The notes: generated by a model from the letters alone, not told the origin. A DNA stretch of 64,000 nucleotides from Haematococcus lacustris (GCA_030144725.1 JASKMD010000024.1:1580574-1644573); one strand, 5' to 3'; positions 43,759-62,302 are shown, counted from the first letter of the stretch. Program-made: numbers and translations.

Positions 43759-45807
43759 CAGGGCTGTGACAAGACGTCGTCTGCAGACGAAAAGACGACG
43801 TCTTTCGTCTACGTCGTCTTTTCGTCTCAACCACCCGTCTTTCGTCTGTCAATCTGTCTTTCTGTCTTTCGTCTGTCGATGTGTGACTGGTGCCCGCCCC
43901 TGTGACCGCTTGCGGCCCGTGGCTCTGAGCGTTGTGCAAGCAATGGATTCGCCAGGCTCATCAAAAGCGCGTAGGCGGATGCAGTCGACGATGCAGCCTT
44001 CGATGCCCACTGCTGCACAAGTGCAACAAATTTCGGGTTCTTCCACGGTCACTTCGGCCCCATCATCGACGACAAGCAGTGCCGGGCTCAATTAACGGCG
44101 ACCGAGTACTGCTGCAGTGGAAATAGCAAAGGCTGAGAGCTGCGTGGCCAGCAAGCTCGACCCAAAAGCTCCCGACGCCAGCTTTGTTCAACTGAGTTGT
44201 GCAAGAAGCCATCCCATTTAGCGTGGTGGAGTCGCCAGCGTTCTAAGCCTTCGTGGCGGCCTTGAACCCATCGTTCGTGCTGCCATCTCGCTAATCGGTG
44301 GGTGTTGTCTTCTTGTGCACTAATACTTGTATTGTGTCCTTGGTGACTTTGTCTTCTTGTTTGTTGCATTTTGATTGTGCTCGTCTTGTTGGCCTGCTTA
44401 CACTATATTTTTGACCTGATGATGCTGCAGATGAGCGGCCACATGCTATTGGAGGAGTACGCAGCTGTCAGCCTTCAGTCTGACACAGCAAACATGGCAG
44501 ATGTGTTCTTCGGCGCGACGGCTGTTGAAATGCACTGCGAACAGCAAGCTGGGGGGGCCGCAGTGAGCAATCAAGACCCGGCTGCATTGGTGGCTCATGG
44601 GCAGTTACCTTCACTGCACGCGTGTTCGGTGGCTGCCAAGCAGCCAACCACCCCCTCCCAGTTTGCAGACCCCGCCCTCTTCTCCGTGCAGCCCCACCTT
44701 GCAGGCACCCCAGTGGCAATTGCCCTGTTTTGGCTGGCTGGCAGCAGGGAGCTGCTAGCAGAAGCTATCCCTCTCGTATTGGCGGTATGGTGACAGCCAG
44801 GTGCTGTACTTGGCAGCCATCTTGGAGCCACGCTACAAGATGTTCACTTCTTGTTCAGTTCAGCCAAGCAGAGCAGGTCCTGTCCCGGCTGGTCACTGTT
44901 GATGGCAGCCAAGCAGATCAGCCAGTGGCTATTGCGTTGGAGCAGCTGCGGCGAGGCTGGGGTGCACCCCCGTCAGAGCTGCTTTCCCGCACGCAGCTGT
45001 TGCCTGTCCATTTTGCTCTGCACCCCTCACTGCCCACACATTTTCTGCACACCTCACCGCCCACCCCTTGAAATGGTGGGCTGAGAGGGGGGCCTTTGCC
45101 CCCCTACTGCAGGCAGCGGCGCAGCTGGTTTACTGCAGGCAGCGGCGCAGCGACAAGCGGCTAAGCTTGCTGTTGGGCCGCATGTGGCTCCTGGGGTTCA
45201 TCTACTTCAACAAGAGGGTCCGGGAACGCAGACCTAAGCCACAGCCAGAAGCTGAGTAGCAGCAGTTTGCACAGTGGATGCAACACATGCCCGTGGAAGC
45301 ATAATGCCCTTGGAAGCACCCAGGTAAGTGCACGTTGTATAACTTGTGTCTTGTACCATGTGTCTTGCACCATCCTTGAAGCATTTGTTCTTGCATATTG
45401 TTTAATGGCAGCTCTGCATGGAGACTTACACACATGACCATGGATTGTTGTTTTCACCAATCTCAGGTGGAGACGGTACCGGACACGTGCTATTGTTTAG
45501 AGACCGCCATGGAGCTCGTGGGCTGCAAGATTGGCTCGAGCTCTGGCTTGTCAATATCAGGCCAGATCTGACCTCAGACATCAGATGTGAAGTGGAGAAT
45601 AGCCTTCGTAGTATCGTGAAAGCAGCTGCAAGTTTACAAAGATATAACTAGGAAGAATAGAGGGAGCTTAGCAAGTGACAAATGTTGGTCGCATGCAGCC
45701 GAAAAAGGAGCAGACGGTTCGGTTGCCGTCTGCAGACGAAAAGACATCCGTCTTTCGTCTGTTCGTCTACGGTCTCGTCTTTTCGTCTTGTCGTCTTCAC
45801 AGCCCTG
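43759..45807 (+). mobile_element. hAT element, unit 1 (2,049 bp, decayed)
   Basis: Ends are CAGGGCTGTGACAAGACG and, inverted, CAGGGCTGTGAAGACG, followed inward by clusters of CGTCTTTCGTCT-type subterminal repeats. Coding remains include LYLAAILEPRYKM (hAT motif ILDPRYK; about 44805-44845) and KWWAERGAFAPLL (C-terminal dimerisation region; about 45071-45110), separated by stops and frame changes, so no active transposase. The left flank is gcagcagg (43751-43758) but the right flank is aatgctat, so the two sides do not match; see unit 2. Confidence 0.85.
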
Positions 45808-45881
45808 AATGCTATGCTGTTGCGAAAATCTGTGTTTTGCCATGTTGTACTGTGCTGTGCCTGTGTGAAACCACCTGCTGC

Positions 45882-47933
45882 CAGGGCTGTGAAGACGACA
45901 AGACGAAAAGACGAGACCGTAGACGAACAGACGAAAGACGGATGTCTTTTCGTCTGCAGACGGCAACCGAACCGTCTGCTCTTTTTTCGGCTGCATGCGA
46001 CCAACATTTGTCACTTGCTAAGCTCCCTCTATTCTTCCTAGTTATATCTTTGTAAACTTGCAGCTGCTTTCACGATACTACGAAGGCTATTCTCCACTTC
46101 ACATCTGATGTCTGAGGTCAGATCTGGCCTGATATTGACAAGCCAGAGCTCGAGCCAATCTTGCAGCCCACGAGCTCCATGGCGGTCTCTAAACAATAGC
46201 ACGTGTCCGGTACCGTCTCCACCTGAGATTGGTGAAAACAACAATCCATGGTCATGTGTGTAAGTCTCCATGCAGAGCTGCCATTAAACAATATGCAAGA
46301 ACAAATGCTTCAAGGATGGTGCAAGACACATGGTACAAGACACAAGTTATACAACGTGCACTTACCTGGGTGCTTCCAAGGGCATTATGCTTCCACGGGC
46401 ATGTGTTGCATCCACTGTGCAAACTGCTGCTACTCAGCTTCTGGCTGTGGCTTAGGTCTGCGTTCCCGGACCCTCTTGTTGAAGTAGATGAACCCCAGGA
46501 GCCACATGCGGCCCAACAGCAAGCTTAGCCGCTTGTCGCTGCGCCGCTGCCTGCAGTAAACCAGCTGCGCCGCTGCCTGCAGTAGGGGGGCAAAGGCCCC
46601 CCTCTCAGCCCACCATTTCAAGGGGTGGGCGGTGAGGTGTGCAGAAAATGTGTGGGCAGTGAGGGGTGCAGAGCAAAATGGACAGGCAACAGCTGCGTGC
46701 GGGAAAGCAGCTCTGACGGGGGTGCACCCCAGCCTCGCCGCAGCTGCTCCAACGCAATAGCCACTGGCTGATCTGCTTGGCTGCCATCAACAGTGACCAG
46801 CCGGGACAGGACCTGCTCTGCTTGGCTGAACTGAACAAGAAGTGAACATCTTGTAGCGTGGCTCCAAGATGGCTGCCAAGTACAGCACCTGGCTGTCACC
46901 ATACCGCCAATACGAGAGGGATAGCTTCTGCTAGCAGCTCCCCGCTGCCAGCCAGCCAAAACAGGGCAATTGCCACTGGGGTGCCTGCAAGGTGGGGCTG
47001 CACGGAGAAGAGGGCGGGGTCTGCAAACTGGGAGGGGGTGGTTGGCTGCTTGGCAGCCACCGAACACGCGTGCAGTGAAGGTAACTGCCCATGAGCCACC
47101 AATGCAGCCGGGTCTTGATTGCTCACTGCGGCCCCCCCAGCTTGCTGTTCGCAGTGCATTTCAACAGCCGTCGCGCCGAAGAACACATCTGCCATGTTTG
47201 CTGTGTCAGACTGAAGGCTGACAGCTGCGTACTCCTCCAATAGCATGTGGCCGCTCATCTGCAGCATCATCAGGTCAAAAATATAGTGTAAGCAGGCCAA
47301 CAAGACGAGCACAATCAAAATGCAACAAACAAGAAGACAAAGTCACCAAGGACACAATACAAGTATTAGTGCACAAGAAGACAACACCCACCGATTAGCG
47401 AGATGGCAGCACGAACGATGGGTTCAAGGCCGCCACGAAGGCTTAGAACGCTGGCGACTCCACCACGCTAAATGGGATGGCTTCTTGCACAACCCAGTTG
47501 AACAAAGCTGGCGTCGGGAGCTTTTGGGTCGAGCTTGCTGGCCACGCAGCTCTCAGCCTTTGCTATTTCCACTGCAGCAGTACTCGGTCGCCGTTAATTG
47601 AGCCCGGCACTGCTTGTCGTCGATGATGGGGCCGAAGTGACCGTGGAAGAACCCGAAATTTGTTGCACTTGTGCAGCAGTGGGCATCGAAGGCTGCTGCA
47701 TCGTCGACTGCATCCGCCTACGCGCTTTTGATGAGCCTGGCGAATCCATTGCTTGCACAACGCTCAGAGCCACGGGCCGCAAGCGGTCACAGGGGCGGGC
47801 ACCAGTCACACATCGACAGACGAAAGACAGAAAGACAGATTGACAGACGAAAGACGGGTGGTTGAGACGAAAAGACGACGTAGACGAAAGACGTCGTCTT
47901 TTCGTCTGCAGACGACGTCTTGTCACAGCCCTG
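45882..47933 (-). mobile_element. hAT element, unit 2 (2,052 bp), inverted copy of unit 1
   Basis: Nearly identical to unit 1 in opposite orientation. The left flank is cctgctgc (the inverse of gcagcagg) and the right flank is atagcatt (the inverse of aatgctat). With unit 1 it encloses 74 bp of host sequence (45808-45881). Mismatched but complementary duplications are what an inversion by recombination between two oppositely oriented insertions leaves. Confidence 0.85.
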
Positions 47934-47968
47934 ATAGCATTGGTCTGTAAGGCACGTAAGGCCTGTAA

Positions 47969-48996
47969 GGCGGTATGGTGACAGCCAGGTGCTGTACTTG
48001 GCAGCCATCTTGGACCCACGCTACAAGATGTTCACTTCTTGTTCAGTTCAGCCAAGCAGAGCAGGTCCTGTCCCGGCTGGTCACTGTTGATGGCAGCCAA
48101 GCAGATCAGCCAGTGGCTATTGCGTTGGAGCAGCTGCGGCGAGGCTGGGGTGCACCCCCGTCAGAGCTGCTTTCCCGCACGCAGCTGTTGCCTGTCCATT
48201 TTGCTCTGCACCCCTCACTGCCCACACATTTTCTGCACACCTCACCGCCCACCCCTTGAAATGGTGGGCTGAGAGGGGGGCCTTTGCCCCCCTACTGCAG
48301 GCAGCGGCGCAGCTGGTTTACTGCAGGCAGCGGCGCAGCGACAAGCGGCTAAGCTTGCTGTTGGGCCGCATGTGGCTCCTGGGGTTCATCTACTTCAACA
48401 AGAGGGTCCGGGAACGCAGACCTAAGCCACAGCCAGAAGCTGAGTAGCAGCAGTTTGCACAGTGGATGCAACACATGCCCGTGGAAGCATAATGCCCTTG
48501 GAAGCACCCAGGTAAGTGCACGTTGTATAACTTGTGTCTTGTACCATGTGTCTTGCACCATCCTTGAAGCATTTGTTCGTTGCATATTGTTTAATGGCAG
48601 CTCTGCATGGAGACTTACACACATGACCATGGATTGTTGTTTTCACCAATCTCAGGTGGAGACGGTACCGGACACGTGCTATTGTTTAGAGACCGCCATG
48701 GAGCTCGTGGGCTGCAAGATTGGCTCGAGCTCTTGCTTGTCAATATCAGGCCAGATCTGACCTCAGGCATCAGATGTGAAGTGGAGAATAGCCTTCGTAG
48801 TATCGTGAAAGCAGCTGCAAGTTTACAAAGATATAACTAGGAAGAATAGAGGGAGCTTAGCAAGTAACAAATGTTGGTCGCATGCAGCCGAAAAAGGAGC
48901 AGACGGTTCGGTTGCCGTCTGCAGACGAAAAGACATCCGTCTTTCGTCTGTTCGTCTACGGTCTCGTCTTTTCGTCTTGTCGTCTTCACAGCCCTG
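47969..48996 (+). mobile_element. hAT element, unit 3 (1,028 bp, 5' truncated)
   Basis: Matches the right half of unit 1 from ggcggtatgg (44781) to the end. It reads LAAILDPRYKM, closer to the canonical hAT motif than units 1 and 2. Its right flank gcagcagg (48997-49004) continues into the same 74-bp host segment in original orientation, followed by the undisturbed atagcattggtctg site. A second allele or a tandem duplication could explain this. Confidence 0.83.
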
Positions 48997-49004
48997 GCAG
49001 CAGG

Positions 49005-49469
49005 TGGTTTCACACAGGCACAGCACAGTACAACATGGCAAAACACAGATTTTCGCAACAGCATAGCATTGGTCTGTAAGGCACGAATGCTTCAACTGAT
49101 TTGGAGTGAGTAGCTGAGTGAGGTTACCCACAGTCCATAATGTTGTTCCATGTTGGGATGAGTTTTGTTTCAGTTGTTAACCCAACGTCCTGTACCACGT
49201 CCTTCAACCTGCCAGCAACTACCAGCTAACAGCCCTTGCATTTGCTGCTTAGGATGTGGTGCAGGGGGTGCAGGATACCAGGCTCATTCAGAGGTTAGCC
49301 ACCTCACTTGACCATGAGCTCAACCCCCACTCCATGCTGTGTGATGTTATGGTCATGCCTGACCAAACATTATCAAGACCGAGTACTAGCATGGAGCACA
49401 GTGATCACTCTCGACAAGTCGCCACAGGAATGACACACCCTTGACTATGCAGCACGCCCAGCAACATGA
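49005..49469. other. Displaced 3' flank of gene I, abutting SDHA
   Basis: No gene. The segment starts with host sequence next to hAT unit 3 and matches the 3' flank of gene H (41380-41975) down to gactatgcagcacgcccagcaac, which sits directly against the SDHA stop codon. TGTAA at 49075 (ctgtaaggc) was probably the poly(A) signal of gene I before the insertions. This stretch must also contain the SDHA 3' UTR on the other strand. Confidence 0.55.
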
Positions 49470-56447
<6,978 letters not shown>

Positions 56448-56928
56448 TGCGGTCTTTTCCAAGGAGGCGCAAGGTGTGTGGCGCCACAATTGCGCAGTGT
56501 CGGTTGCGCACAGTTTTGTATCGGTTAACGGCTTCTATTTGTCAGTTGTCAGGTAAAGTCATGGTCCCAAACGTAGGGAACAGCAGTGCCGTATCTTGTT
56601 CGCAGCCCTCACGAGACATCCCTTAGCTGCTAGTATCTTCCTGCAATGCAACCAATCTAGCAGGGGAGTGGGCAGGATGAGTGGAGATATGCTAACCCCA
56701 CCCACAAGGCTGCTTCAGTTTGTTTGAAGATGGCGGTAAGCCGTGCCTTCACCAGCTGGCAGGCCAGAGCACTGCAGCTGGCCGCACAGCAGTTACCTAG
56801 CACATAGGACAAGCTGGCCTGGAGGCATAGGACAAGCATTACACACCAACAAGCAATTCCTGGAGGCCTGGAGGTATCAGCGCATATGAGCCCTACAACT
56901 TGGGGGCTACGTTGTCTGGAATCCGGGT
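56448..56928. other. Upstream region of SDHA
   Basis: No gene is recognisable. The promoter of SDHA should be within the first few hundred bases (minus strand), but no clear TATA box is seen. Confidence 0.4.
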
Positions 56929-58016
56929 TACCGTACTATCTATTTCGATTCGCGAGGCCCCGAAAACTAAAATTAAATACTCTTTCCCGACCCCCAAAAA
57001 ACATTGTTTACTTTTTCCCGATGCAAATTTAGCAGCAAAACACAGTTTTGAGGATGTGGATGTGCTTATAAATATTCTAGACAGCCATCCCTTGCATAAC
57101 ACGTCAATCCGCCATGGTTTAAACACTTCTTGCACAGGTCACCATGTCAAGCTTCCCGGTAACCAAGTTTAAGCCATTATGCCAGGGTAGTGTCACCGTG
57201 CACCAAGTTACCAAGTCTTGACTGTGCACTAGATATGGCACTGAACCTCCCCAATGAAGTCATGGTGCTCCTGTGGCTGCTTGCAGTGCCGGCATATCTC
57301 TGCATCTTCCTCTGAACACTCAAACTTGCGTGCCCTTGCAGTCACCCATGCTGCAGCTTTGGCCAAGGCAAATACCCCAGTATCTGACTTGGTGCGGCCA
57401 GCCACCCGAGCTGCTGCCCCGGTTTGGCCAGCCACCCCAGATGCTGACCTGGTGCGGCCAGCCACCCCGGCTGCTGCCCTGGCCTTGCCAACCACCCCAA
57501 CAGCTGACTTCTTGCAGCCAGCCACCCCGGTTGCTAACTTGCTACCTACCCACCCCTCGCTGCTGGCACTGCCATCATCGTTGCTGCCGTCGTCGCCGCT
57601 GTTGTTGCCGGCGCTGCTTGTGTTAGCGTTGCTGCTGTTGGCGCTGCTGCTGGTGGTGTACACCAACCGTGCCTGCTTCTGTGTGGGAGTGGGCGTGGCT
57701 TGTCCTGTTGGGGCTGGCTTAGGCTTGTTCTTGACGCGGCTGGGTCGCCGGCTAGCCCGAGCCCAATGCTAAGATCGAGAGCCCTTCGATGGAGCATTTC
57801 ATCATGTTGGTCAACCTGGCGTAGCAAATTCTCAGCTGCGCCAACGGCACTGATGCCACGGACCACGAAGCGGTCCATCGCAGCATCATTTACGCAGGTC
57901 AAATAATTGTTTGATCACTTCGCGATTTTGTAAAAATTCACATTGTTTACTCGTTCGCGACTTCGCGAGGCTAAAAAACCAATTCGCGGACGCGAATCGA
58001 AAGAGAGAGTACGGTA
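56929..58016. mobile_element. 1.1-kb element with 26-bp inverted ends
   Basis: The ends TACCGTACTATCTATTTCGA... (56929-56954) and its inverse (57991-58016) match at 24 of 26 positions, both running into TTCGATTCGCG. The minus strand holds two overlapping frames: 57902-57546 (starting MTCVNDAAMDRFVVRGISAV) and 57666-57229, which has a Gly-Val-Ala repeat block (GVAGRTRSASGVAGQTG type, about 57390-57540) and ends CRHCKQPQEHHDFIGEVQCH. These could be two exons of a small protein. No transposase motif is seen and the target duplication is unclear. AT-rich ends contrast with the GC-rich neighbours. Confidence 0.6.
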
Positions 58017-58127
58017 TATCTCAGGGCCGAAACTCCATAATCTGTCCTCACCCCTTTATGGAATGTGGAGCGATAGACTTTGGCATGAAACACATCACAA
58101 CAGCTTGGACAGTGCCTAATGTACACA

Positions 58128-58725
58128 TCACTGTGCTACAGGCTGCTGTGCCTGGGCCTTGAGTGCTCGGTCTCGCGACTTCATGATGCCCAGGCCAGGG
58201 TACTCCTTGCCTAGGGCCGGTGGCCACCAGCACAGCTCCACTCCGCGCCATGGGGCCTCTCCTGCCCACTGGAGGTTGGGGGCTGAGTTGCAGCTGCAGT
58301 CCACCCATCTGCCAAGGTTCCCAGGGGCAGTCTGGTTCACACAGGGGCATCACATGAGGCCCTACACTGGCGCCTTTAATTGTTAGCTCCAGGCTGACCA
58401 CAACATGCGGTCCTGCACCTTCAGGCTTGGTAGGCTCACTGCGGTCCAGCTGGCTCTCACAGGGCTGGGGCTGTCCATAGCTGAGCTGACCCGGCCAATG
58501 CGGGACTTGTCCTAAGCCACCACCCTGCCAGGCAGTATGTATGTTGGCTTGCCGGCTGTTGGGCCTCTCCACCACCACCACCGCAAGGCCTGCAGCACGG
58601 CATTTGCGCCCCACCCACTCCGCATGCCAATGCCAGCATTGCCAATAAACACTAACAGCTTCTTGCATGTCCCCCCACGCTGCTGGGACACAGCGGCATG
58701 GCATTGCACGTTTGCTCGCGAACAC
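58128..58725 (-). pseudogene. Decayed Fanzor (TnpB-like) C-terminal fragment
   Basis: The minus strand shows CESQLDRSEPTKPEG, GRWVDCSCNSAPNLQWAGEA and GKEYPGLGIMKSRDRALKAQ, clearly related to the C-terminus of Fanzor copy 3 (PCERQLNKRR, GRWLDRDCNAALNMQRIGES, GKEYPGLGYKRLRDKPPKAQ). The catalytic DRD has become DCS, the DEHRTS segment is DKSRIG after an in-frame stop, and the frame changes between blocks. The upstream part (WGDMQEAVSVYWQCWHWHAE) may be earlier Fanzor sequence. An old dead copy. Confidence 0.62.
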
Positions 58726-59461
58726 GTTTGATAGCTAGGGTTACAGTAGCTAGAGACAGTGTCAGTATGTGGCATGCGCTTGTAGTATCCCAGCGCGCAG
58801 CGCACCGCATGTGCTTAGCAGCCCAGCGTGCAGCAACAGTGGGAGGGGCCAAGGGAAGGGGGAGCTGTTACTCACCAGCCTAGCCCCAACGTCGTTGCTC
58901 TCCTCCACTAGCACCAACAACACCAGTCGCTGCCGCTGCCGCATCAGCAACACCAGCACCAGCTGCCGCTGCCACCGCATCATGGTCCACAGCTGAAGGT
59001 GCAGCAGCTGCTGTCGTGAGCGTGCCAGCTTCTAATGTTAATGAAGGTGATGTCGCTCCTGCTCCTACTCCTGCCGCTCCAGCTGGTGGTGTGGGTGAGG
59101 CAGAGCCAACAATTGGTGTACGTGTAAGAGTGGCCTTGCTCACATGCTCCCAATGATGATGACGCCTCCCAACGATATCCATTCTGTATACCAGCAGGGC
59201 AGTGGCCCTTCCCTACCTTGTCGCACTGCCCACCTGGCCAGAGTCAAGCCGTCCAGGTCAGGTAGGGCTGAAGCAGGACGAGCGGGCGCACCCAGCGCCC
59301 CCGGAAAGCGCCCCGGAGATGGAACCCGTAGGTGTCGGGGCTGCCGGCTTGCAAGGGTTTGACGTTCACGGACCTTCACGGAGGTTCACGGGACAATCAC
59401 GGCCCAGAAAGGCTTCACACAACACGACAGCAAACCTCGCCCCGCGCTGCCCCGGCACACC
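58726..59461. other. 5' flank of array gene J
   Basis: No gene. 58900-58985 is a gct/gcc trinucleotide-rich run. From 59356 the repeated phrase ttcacgga (ccttcacggaggttcacgg) resembles the tttcacgga phrases upstream of genes A, C, D and F, so the promoter of J is probably here. Confidence 0.45.
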
Positions 59462-60680
59462 ATGCCCCACATCGACACGCTGTGCACAATGTACACGCCT
59501 GTCCTCAAAGTTCGTGGCATCATCGCGGACTGCGACGGCTTCGCGCTTGTATGCTGTGTGAAGGAGGAAGGGGTGGGCTGGGTGGTGAAGCGCTCCAAGA
59601 CTGGTGCGGGCTTCGCGACGTTGTTTAGGTGGGGCCAAACCCTACCCTTGGCACCTGCACCCTGAATCACTAGTCATACGGTGCTTGTTGGCTTATGGCT
59701 TTTGGCGTTCACAGAGCCTGTAACTACCAGGGGACCTGCTCAGGAGCTTGACTAGCAGCTAGCTGGGTTCACAGCACGCATAACCACCCTTAACTTGGTT
59801 GCGGGATAAGCAGAAGCAAGCAAAAGCAAGCCTGGCTTGGCCATGATGTTTGCTAGTCCCGACCACTGCTGCTTGCCTGCAGCCTGGACTACGATCCGAC
59901 CTGGAGTGGCTTTACAGCCAATGGCACGGGCTTCTGGGTCTCCCATGGCAGTGTCATCAAGCAGTACAGCGCCAGAGGGGTATGCTTGCAGACAATCACA
60001 TGGCCCGTCAACGCTCGGAGTATGGAGTTTCTTGGCGACATGTGAGTGAAAGGCGCCAGCTTTGCGTCTTACTTGTTGGCTTAAGGGTACTTACCTGTTA
60101 GGAGGGTAGCAAGGGCATGCACCGAGGCTACTGCAGTTCATAAAGCATGCTGCTATCAGCATGGCTGCATGTGTGCACTTGCAGGCTATACTTCATTGCT
60201 AAGAGGAGCTCTCAAGAATATGCACTGTATGCGCTGAACACCGCTAGCCAGGGCAGCAGTCTGCTGGCCCATGACGTCAAGCCATCAGGCGGTCTGGCTC
60301 TGTTTGCCACTGCTCAGAAGTTCCTATTCATCAGCAGCCGCAACAGCCTGTGTCGGGTTGACTTGCAGTCAAGGGAGTGCCAGGTCATCACCCCCAGCGT
60401 ATGGCCAGAGGGCGGCCGGCTGTTCACTGGGAATGACCAGCTGGCCCTACACGCTGTGCCCATTGCTGGCGGCATCAACTTTTTCTCCTGCTCTGCTGAT
60501 GGCAAAATGTGCCTCTTGCTAAACGTCCAGCACGCAGCAGTCAGTGCAGACTATCGCCTCAACAGCCGGGGTGACCTGCTGTACATTGAGCAGAAGGACA
60601 AGGAGCTGCCGCGCATTTGTTGCTTGCCTGCGCTGCTGCCGCCTCCGGAGGCCACAAACCTGCAAGACCCTGAGCCCTAA
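59462..60680 (+). CDS. Array gene J: propeller-like repeat protein
   Basis: Exons 59462-59628 (167 nt), 59883-60041 (159 nt) and 60185-60680; 273 aa. Exon 2 is 6 nt longer than usual (LDYDPTWSGFTANGTGFWVS) and shared in type with copy K, so J and K form their own subgroup. Exon 3 starts LYFIAKRSSQEYALYALNTA and keeps LLFISSRNSLCRVDLQ-type sequence (FLFISSRNSLCRVDLQSREC) and LNSRGDLLYIEQKDKELPRI. Exon 1 has MPHIDTLCTMYTPVLKVRG. It lies 3 kb beyond the SDHA start on the opposite strand. TGTAA at 60720 is a plausible poly(A) signal. Confidence 0.75.
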
Positions 60681-60719
60681 GGGTTGCCACTAACCCAAGC
60701 CTGATTCCTCCTGTCGCCC

Positions 60720-60724
60720 TGTAA
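60720..60724 (+). terminator. TGTAA poly(A) signal candidate of gene J
   Basis: TGTAA 40 bp after the stop codon, within ctgtaaagc; the same ctgtaaagc occurs 64 bp after the gene D stop. Confidence 0.4.
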
Positions 60725-61547
60725 AGCATGCAAGTGCAACACATATGCCGTTGAATGGGTGCACTGCACTGCTCTTGACAGCCAATCAAGGTCTTTAGCC
60801 ACATGCATCGATGCTATCTAGATTCAGTTGCAAGCAACGCAACTTGACTTTGTGGACCCACCCAGTCACATTGCTCCGCAGTGCAGCTGGTGGCATGCAG
60901 CAGGGAGGCCATGAGAGAAACGTGTGACCTGTGGCTGCTGTCCAACATGGGGTGGCAGCTCAGTGGCATGCAGCAGGGAGGCCATGCACCCCAGACTATG
61001 TACCGAATAACAGTGGCTTATAGTCAGTGCTGGGGTTCCTAGCTGTAGCTAATGCCCAACAAATGATGGTGGGGGATGCATGGCCAGGTTCATGGCCAGT
61101 GCATCTCAAGCTGTGGAAAGTCTTGCACCTGCTCCCCCAGAGTATTTGTGAGGTTGTTTGCATCGACGTTGACTCCTGCACTGTCCACCTTGTATTCCCC
61201 TGTATTCCCCTGTATTCCCCTGCTCTCAACTGCCTTGTCAGCCCACCAGCCGTCTCTCGGTGTTGTGGCTGTTCAGGTGGGGTCAAAACCCTACCCTCGG
61301 GACCTACACCCTAATCCGCTTGTCATACGGTGCCTGTTGGCTTCTGGCTGTTGGCTTTCACAGAGCCTGTAACTACCAGGGGGGCGAGCTTAGCAGCTAG
61401 ACTAGCAGCTGGCTGGGCTCATATCATGCCTAGCCACAGCACGCATAACCACCCTAAACTTGGTTGTGTGATAAGCGGAAACAAGCAAGAGCAAGCCTGG
61501 CTTGGCCATGAAGTTTACTAATTCCAACAGCTGCTGCTTGCCTGTAG
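60725..61547. other. 3' flank of J fused to intron 1 of copy K
   Basis: No gene. 61020-61265 matches the 3' flank of K (62515-62805). At about 61271 it switches, keeping only ttcag from the end of an exon 1, to intron 1 sequence that matches intron 1 of J (59629 onward). This is the tandem-duplication breakpoint that removed exon 1 of K. Confidence 0.65.
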
Positions 61548-62302
61548 CCTGGACTACGACCCAACCTGGACTGGCTTCACAGCCAACGGCAGTGGCTTTT
61601 GGGTCTCTCATGGCAGTGTCATCAAGCAGTACAGCGCTAGAGGGGCATGCTTGCAGACAATCAAATGGCCCGTCAACGCTCAGAGTATGAAAATTCTTGG
61701 CGACATGTGCGTGAGAGGCACCTGCCTTGCGGCATACATGCTTGCATTGCTGCCGATACTGCAGTACATTCATGCTGGATGCGTGCACTTGCAGGCTGTA
61801 CTTCATTGCTAAGAGGAGCTCTCAAGAATATGCACTGTATGCGCTGAACGCCGCCAGCCAGGACAACAGTTTGCTGGCGCATGACGTCAAGGCATCAGGC
61901 GGTCTGGCGCTGTTTGCCACTGCTCAGAAACTCCTGTTCATCAGCAGCCGCAACAGCCTGTGTGAGCTGGATCTGCAGTCAGGGGAGTGCCGGGTCATCA
62001 CCCCTACCGTGTGGCCAGATGGCGGCCGCCTGCTGACAGGGAATGATCAGCTGGCCCTGCTGATAGTGGCCCGAGATGGAGGGAGCAACTTCTTCTCCTG
62101 TACTACTAACGGCAAAATGTGCCTCCTGCAAAACGCCCAGCACTCAGCAGTCAGCGCAGACTTCGGTCTGAACAGCCGGGGTGACCTGCTGTTTATTGAG
62201 CAGAAGGACAAGGAGCTGCCACGCATCCGTTGCTTGCCGGCGTTGCTGCCGCCTCCCACAGCCTGCAAGTGCAATACCGAAGCCACTGGAGGAAGCCCCT
62301 GA
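61548..62302 (+). pseudogene. Array copy K: exons 2 and 3 only
   Basis: Exon 2 61548-61706 (159 nt, acceptor CCTGTAG, donor GTGCGT) and exon 3 61795-62302 are open and in phase, reading SLDYDPTWTGFTANGSGFWV, LLFISSRNSLCELDLQSGEC, LLTGNDQLALLIVARDGG and LNSRGDLLFIEQKDKELPRI to the end TEATGGSP. There is no exon 1 upstream; the duplication joined the 3' flank of J to intron 1. It could only be expressed from a different first exon, none of which is apparent. Confidence 0.75.

Noticed and set aside
44371..45651. Several 60-150 codon frames treated as separate genes
   Set aside because: They are broken pieces of a single hAT transposase (ILDPRYK and WW motifs) repeated in all three units.
49256..49444. 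Small plus-strand frame near the SDHA 3' end
   Set aside because: The sequence is a duplicated, non-coding 3' flank also present beyond gene H, where the frame is not kept.
58769..58996. Ser/Thr/Arg-rich small frame upstream of gene J
   Set aside because: Trinucleotide-rich sequence, open on both strands, without similarity to other copies' 5' flanks.
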